Of a stretch of 64,000 nt of DNA, positions 59,203 to 64,000 are shown piece after piece. Position 1 is the first letter of the stretch; the number at the start of each line of letters is the position of its first letter. A program made the position numbers and the translations under genes. The stretch comes from Stratiolaelaps scimitus (taxonomy: Eukaryota; Arthropoda; Arachnida; Mesostigmata; Laelapidae): NCBI GenBank assembly GCA_019614645.1, contig JABWDB010000009.1, forward strand, positions 10,769,501 through 10,833,500, in the 5' to 3' direction. Below the pieces are notes generated by a model. The model was not told the DNA's origin, ran no database searches, and was given only the letters and a program-made list of their open reading frames with translations.

Positions 59203-59334
59203 CTAGTTAACTTTTTTCACGACAGGTTCATTCAAGCAGGTTGACAGTCGGACACAGCAAAGGACGAAGGTGATCAAGACGGCCACGGCTAGGCCGATCG
59301 CGGCGTAGAAGAAATGGTTGATAAGGCGGGTCAC
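59203..59334 (-). CDS. Probable terminal exon: transmembrane helix and short tail
   Basis: The minus-strand acceptor (GAAGTTTTGGCAG) precedes 132 bases, 43 residues and a TAG stop. It reads VTRLINHFFYAAIGLAVAVL, then ITFVLCCVRLSTCLN and EPVVKKVN. A run of about 21 hydrophobic residues is a clear membrane helix, followed by Cys residues and a short basic tail. GC-rich third positions and the nearby poly(A) signal support a real 3' exon. The protein could be single-pass or the last helix of a multipass protein. Family unknown. Confidence 0.6.
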   Translation of the reverse strand: MTRLINHFFYAAIGLAVAVLITFVLCCVRLSTCLNEPVVKKVN

Positions 59335-60606
59335 CTGCCAAAACTTCGACACTCTTTTATCGGCACTTGTGCCTCACTTCGATTGTGGCTGCTATAGATA
59401 ATTTTTTGTCGGGATGTACACGTGAATAGCGGGACAAAATCAAACGAGTCTGTTTTCGAAATGTGATCGAAAAGCAATTTGATGCTGAATATTTTTGCTG
59501 AAATGTTGGTGGAAACACGCTTCATTCCAATGTCAAACCTTATTCTGTGTCTTCCCACAATGTTTGGTCAGGGACTTAAATTACGAATTTTAAAATAATA
59601 ACAACTTAATACTTGAAGCAGGTGTATATGCATATAATATATTAATATATAGTCTTTCGAGAGTATAACTTTATACCAAATGCTGCCTTCACCCAACAAA
59701 AATGATATCGAGGGATTTAATTCCTACCTACGCGTTTCTTGTGTTATCCGATATTGCATGATTCTGAGTTTAAACTTCAGATTGTATAATTCGTCGATCG
59801 GGGACGGCTTTGATCTACAAAGTACTCGTCCACTCATGTAACCCGTTCGATCCGTAGCAACGTTTAAAAACGTTACACAACCAGCCATAGGAATGCCACG
59901 TAACGTGTTCAAAAATATCGTAGGTACAACGCAAAGATACACCATGGGAATATGTTGTTCGTAAAGAAACTTCTCGAGTGTGTTCAGTAATAATAATAGT
60001 GTTCACAATCCCATAGGGTTACGTTTGCTTTTTGATCGTCCCGTACCTAGTGTTTCTATGGCGGGTAGCTTCCCCTTTTTGGATATTATAGGGTTGAAGG
60101 ACGTGACCCCTATAATCGTGAAGGAACGATACGTAGCAGAAACCAGGCCTATGTGATTCTTCATCAGCTATTTCGATATATCTCAAACCTGGTCATCTCC
60201 CTCTCTGTCCTTATATCATACACAAATGACTTGCTCATCTGCACGTGTTTATGGTACCTTATTCGGGTCTTTGATAGCCACCATTTCCAGGTTTACCCCG
60301 CAGACCTGTATGACGAATCCTCGAGTGTCAGATCCAGTGTCTGGTCTTTCGCGTTTCATCATGTCCCTTGAGTGTGAGAGTGTTCCTGGTGCCGAACCAG
60401 CACCGTTGCAAAAACTACCTGCTACTGAATATCAGCACCTGTTAAAACGTGAGCTTATACTGCCAAAGACGTGCGCCAACTGAGCAATAAACTCAACAAG
60501 CTTTGATTACACAACTTCGTTTTTTTAGCACAAAAACCAGACAAATCCACTCTTCTACTTCAGGCGCCGAAATGGTCCCACTGAAGGTATTATTGAGGGG
60601 ATCATT
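59335..60606. other. Possible further exons of the 59.2-kb gene, not resolved
   Basis: Minus-strand open stretches at about 59730-59985 (including GIPMAGCVTFLNVATDRTGY) and about 60265-60440 (including PDTGSDTRGFVIQVCGVNLE) could be upstream exons. The latter ends at AAG|GTACCA. The plus strand is equally open over 60226-60483 and the phases to the terminal exon do not fit simply, so they are not called as exons. Confidence 0.25.
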
Positions 60607-60702
60607 TGCCTTGAAGGGGTCCGCCTTATGAAGCACTGCCGGAAGCAGTTGGGCCGTGCGCATTAAATGTAGGCTGTAGTTAACCTGGAAAATTTACTTA
60701 AA
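60607..60702 (+). mobile_element. tRNA-derived SINE, copy E
   Basis: Matches the family body from TTGCCTTGAAGGGGTCCGC through GAAGCACTGCCGGAAGCAG and ATTAAATGTAGGCTG to GGAAAATTTACTTA. The head is missing or too diverged to recognise. It lies about 160 bases before the second mariner copy. Confidence 0.7.
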
Positions 60703-60863
60703 TATCATCGGAACAGATCGTTCAGCAGGCACTACTTGAGTTGTGATGTCCATTCTATTTTTCGTTGATAGGACCGCGTTTCCTATGGGTCTAAGCGCAT
60801 TACTCTATATATAAGTTTAACATGTATGGCACAGGTAGTTCGTTACAGTGACACTGTAACGAG

Positions 60864-61281
60864 GTCTGAGGATGGGTCAAAATGGGTCCTTCATGAACTC
60901 TGTCCTGGCCAACTGAAAATGCGTAAGGAGTGTTCGCGAGATGTATAGGCAGCAAAAGAGTTACTTAGAGTATACCGTTGCAGTGGACGAGACATGGGTC
61001 AGCCTTTATAGGGGACCGGAAAGGGATCAAGTGAAACAGTGGCTAGGACCAGATGAACAGTCAGTGGCGGTAGCAGTACCAAATAGATTCGAGCCTAAAG
61101 TAATGGTAGCAATGGTAGCACTTGACATGGATTTCGACAGAATTTAAGAGGCCTTCAATAACGAAATTATAAATGGGAACAGAAATGGTGCAATACCGTC
61201 AGAAGGCTGCCAGAAATCTGCGACCAGTGTATAGATAAAAGAGGTGTATACGTCTAACTCATACTTGATTAAAATCTTCCA
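60864..61281 (+). mobile_element. mariner copy 2, internally deleted
   Basis: Nearly the same DNA as the copy at 10.85-11.66 kb, from the HELCPGQLK block through VAVDETWVSLYRGPERDQVK (first Asp) to LDMDFD. It then jumps to the 3' part of the element (AGAAGGCTGCCAGAA). About 300 bases holding the second and third catalytic Asp are gone. It also has a small deletion before MYRQQKS and a tandem duplication of ATGGTAGCA. It is non-autonomous or dead. It still has the intact HEL codons where copy 1 has a stop. Confidence 0.9.
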
Positions 61282-62124
61282 GACACTTCATGTTGTTAGG
61301 AATTCAAATTCATCAAAAATAGAATCTACCAATGATCGAGTGACGAACGCACCAACGTTGCTTTGTTTTCTCGTAGTCATTCAAGTTCCAACATATACAG
61401 CTATTCCAAGGGCTTACACGCAATGATAAATACTGAAGCAGCATTTCTGTCTCTGGCATCCTCGACTCTTCCGGAACTCGCGATTCGTCCGTGGCACGCT
61501 GCTGTTCAGCGTTTCCCGCTTGCGTTGACTGCCCTCCCCCAGGCTCTCGGATCCAGCCCCTTTTGTTATTGCTGCTCGTTATCCTTATTACTGCTACTGT
61601 TGCTGCCGCTAGCATGTAACATGAAACATATGTATGAGTGACACTTGATATATTAATCAGACCATGTACATACTTCAGCTGTCCGCATATGAGCATCAGG
61701 CAGACAGCGCGGGCCCCTTAGATCTCTCTGACTCCTCTCATGCTCTGGCATTATTAAATCGATTATTCACTCTTGAGTAACATCGCCTCATCGGCACGAA
61801 TATCCACCACGAAGCCCACAACGACGGCGAGAACACAGCGTGCAGCAGCAGCAGCAGAGAACATCCGGGTTGACAGTAGCGCTCTCCAGCCTCGAAAGAC
61901 TGGACGAGCCGGAGGCCTTCGACGGGGATCTCTCATACTGTCAAATATGCTGTCATCGTCATGAGCGAAGCGGCGCCGGCAACGGCCGTCCGGATGACAT
62001 AACCGAAGGTGCGTAGCAGCTGCTGCTGCTGCTATTGCTGCCGCTTATACAGAACGGACAACTGCCAACCCGCGCAACAAGGCCCGTTCTCAGTTAAGAC
62101 TGCGTCGAGCGACAGCACTATGTA

Positions 62125-62142
62125 CAAGGATTCGAATCCTTG
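62125..62142. repeat. 18-bp perfect palindrome
   Basis: CAAGGATTCGAATCCTTG is its own reverse complement. Confidence 0.85.
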
Positions 62143-63086
62143 CGCCTCCTTTACTTCAGGGCTTCTTGCTTCTGATGGCGTTTTGAATGCTATTGAAGTT
62201 GGTAATTACAGAAACGCGCGGACATACATCCATATGACACCGGACAGAGAGAAAGAGAGAGAATCGATAGGCAATTGTATCAGCCTCAATGCATATATCC
62301 TAGAGTAGATTTTTATCACATCATATATTCGTCAGTTTCGAGCCCCATGCAGTGGTACATACCTACTCAATACGAGTGATTAAACAAACAAAAAGCTAAG
62401 TACATTCTATGAACGAATTGTGTTCAGCCGACCTGGTGTTGTGGTGCTATGGGACGCTTGCGGACTACCTGCGTATCGGTGTATTTCCCAAATGAGAGGC
62501 TTTCCCGAATAATCGGCACCTCGGAGTCGATTAAAATTCCCATAAAGTCATTGGGTATCTTGATTTACGCCGTTCACCATCGACATACCTAGTATCATAT
62601 TCGCTCGACGAATGAGCACCGCTACAATTTGAATATTGGTCGATCTTTTGTCAGCCTTTACCATCATCCTGCCATGCCAATTTTGCGCTGACGACAACTA
62701 GTGTATGTGTGCTTGTGTGTATCCTAGCATCCTGTGGCAGCATCCTTCTCTTGCTCTTCATTCTTGCCTCGTTTGCAGTGACTAGATTCTTCAGTTCGCT
62801 CCGTAGGACCGGACACATGTCGTCGGCGGCGTAGTCAGTCGACGACGAGACTGGCTATACCGAACTGACACGTTAGTGTGGGTGGCAAGGGCGTCAGCCG
62901 AGGACCGCCCGCGGTGAGAGCCGCTCCTTGGGGATGCAAGCCGTCACGGGGGCAACCTTTTCGAGGGGGGGGGGGGGCGGCGGGGGTAGGGACAACAACT
63001 AAACGGGGCCAATGGACACGATCCGGAAAAGCGTGGTACTGTTGGTGGAGGACGTTGGTAACGCGAGGTTGGAAAGGGGGTGGAAG

Positions 63087-63106
63087 ACGACGACGACGAC
63101 GACGAT
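63087..63106. repeat. (GAC)n trinucleotide repeat
   Basis: Seven consecutive GAC/ACG units in a GC-rich island. Confidence 0.8.
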
Positions 63107-64000
63107 GGAGGCAGCAACCCGAACGAACGACCGCCGGACCGAGTGGGCCGCTGGTCGGTGGCGCCGCTAGCGGTAATTAATGAAATATTCATCCGTGTAA
63201 ACTTTACTCCATCAATCTCTCTCACAAACGAGCAGTGAGCATCCCACGCCCCCTCTGCCGCTGCATCCGAGCCGGTATCCCTTCGCGCGACGCTTGTTCA
63301 TTACGAAGCGAGCGAGGGAGCGACCGAGCGCGCGCGCACGCCGCTCGCTCGCAGGCCGAGCGAGTCGTAACCCTGGCCTGCCCGCACACACATACCGAAG
63401 TCTGTGTCCTTTCCCCTGAACAGCGCTGCTGGATCGCGAATCCCTCGCACACGCCTCCCCCTGGGGAAACGACTGAAGTGAACCGAGCTACCCGGGGGTT
63501 GGGGCGCAGGCGAGGCCGGCAGAAAGACACCCAGTGAACATCAGCATCCGCTCACCGATTCTACCGAATACCTCATACCCCACCAGCAGCAGCAGCAGCT
63601 CGGCTACCGTTTTCCCTAGTAATAGTGGTAGTAACGGTAGAAGGTTGTACGCTTCTTCGCCCCCTACACACGCTCTACCCGTTAGTCCCTGAAACAGAAG
63701 ACAAACAAATAGAACAAGTTTTAGGTTTTGACCTTGATTCATAACGCTGTAAGCTGACAGGAGAGAGGATGCGATAACGATTACTGAGAGCTACGATACT
63801 AACTGCGATACCTCATCTCTTTTGCCGTTGTCTTTAGATGTGTTATAATTACTCGAGCGCATTCGTCAACACAAACGATGCTGGGCGAACTGAGTTAATC
63901 TTCTGATTCGTTAGTCCTTGTTTTCATAGCGATGTCCATCATACGAACGAAATAGAGCCTTGCACATCGAAATTACTGCTCAAGCGGCAGTATCGTCTGC

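Larger units (their letters stand above)
61282..64000. other. AT-rich then GC-rich island; no supported gene
   Basis: 61.4-62.1 kb has CAG/CTG triplet runs (near 61840-61858 and 62020-62035). 62.7-63.7 kb is strongly GC-rich with a G run near 62960 and a GAC run at about 63087-63106. A minus-strand ATG at 63742 opens a signal-peptide-like MNQGQNLKLVLFVCLLFQG, but the same bases form a good acceptor (TTCTGTTTCAG), so the reading is ambiguous. Confidence 0.35.

Noticed and set aside
60226..60483. Plus-strand 85-codon ORF versus minus-strand exon
   Set aside because: Both strands are open with plausible sequence. Neither is tied by phase to a neighbour, so not called as CDS.
63488..63742. Signal-peptide-like minus-strand ORF
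   Set aside because: The hydrophobic start coincides with a polypyrimidine acceptor, and the rest is a CTG-repeat Leu run.
1..64000. CRISPR arrays, operons, phage or bacterial mobile systems
   Set aside because: No regularly spaced direct repeats, no tightly packed genes, and clear eukaryotic splice and repeat signatures throughout.

Overview
This is a stretch of eukaryotic nuclear DNA, most likely from an arthropod. Reading frames are short and broken up. Coding pieces end at GT..AG splice sites. There are many (AT)n, (CA)n, (AG)n and trinucleotide microsatellites, and decayed LINE, mariner and tRNA-derived SINE copies. Nothing looks prokaryotic: there are no operons, no Shine-Dalgarno-led genes and no CRISPR arrays. 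Short introns, and AT-rich DNA alternating with about 1-kb GC-rich islands, would fit a mite-like genome. That placement is an inference, not something the sequence proves.

The best-supported gene is a DEG/ENaC (degenerin / amiloride-sensitive sodium channel) family gene on the minus strand, running from about 19.9-20.0 kb down to its stop at 10372. I rebuilt it exon by exon from splice sites and reading phase. It has a cytoplasmic N-terminal piece, TM1 split across two exons, the post-TM1 motif ending PAATIC, a palm exon, the Cys-rich thumb in two exons, a pre-TM2 exon, and a last exon with TM2 and a G-x-S selectivity-filter triplet. The finger-domain exons (about 17.6-19.0 kb) are only partly resolved. 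A mariner copy and two SINE copies lie inside its introns. Shorter minus-strand exons at 4.4-6.0 kb may belong to another membrane-protein gene.

Mobile DNA: a 5'-truncated LINE reverse-transcriptase fragment runs off the left edge (minus). One mariner copy with a DD34D catalytic core at 10.85-11.66 kb has one stop and one 1-bp frameshift. A second mariner copy at 60.86-61.28 kb has lost its middle, and an older mariner relic lies near 4.7 kb. A tRNA-derived SINE family has five recognisable copies, and a second tRNA-like element lies at 24.75 kb.

Other probable single exons were found by reading splice sites: 20.1 kb (small secreted peptide), 21.35 kb, 36.95 kb, 38.0 and 38.4 kb, 45.4 kb, 49.8 kb (cysteine-rich) and 59.2 kb (C-terminal membrane segment with a poly(A) signal). 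I could not assign these to families or join them into complete genes. The GC-rich islands (about 2.5-3.7, 6.4-8.2, 29.4-31.0, 32.4-33.4, 35.1-36.4, 38.8-39.9, 42.4-44.4, 45.7-48.1, 48.6-49.6, 51-52.1, 53.8-58.7 and 62.7-63.7 kb) are full of overlapping open frames on both strands. Those frames look like by-products of base composition and simple repeats; the islands may hold promoters or 5' exons.
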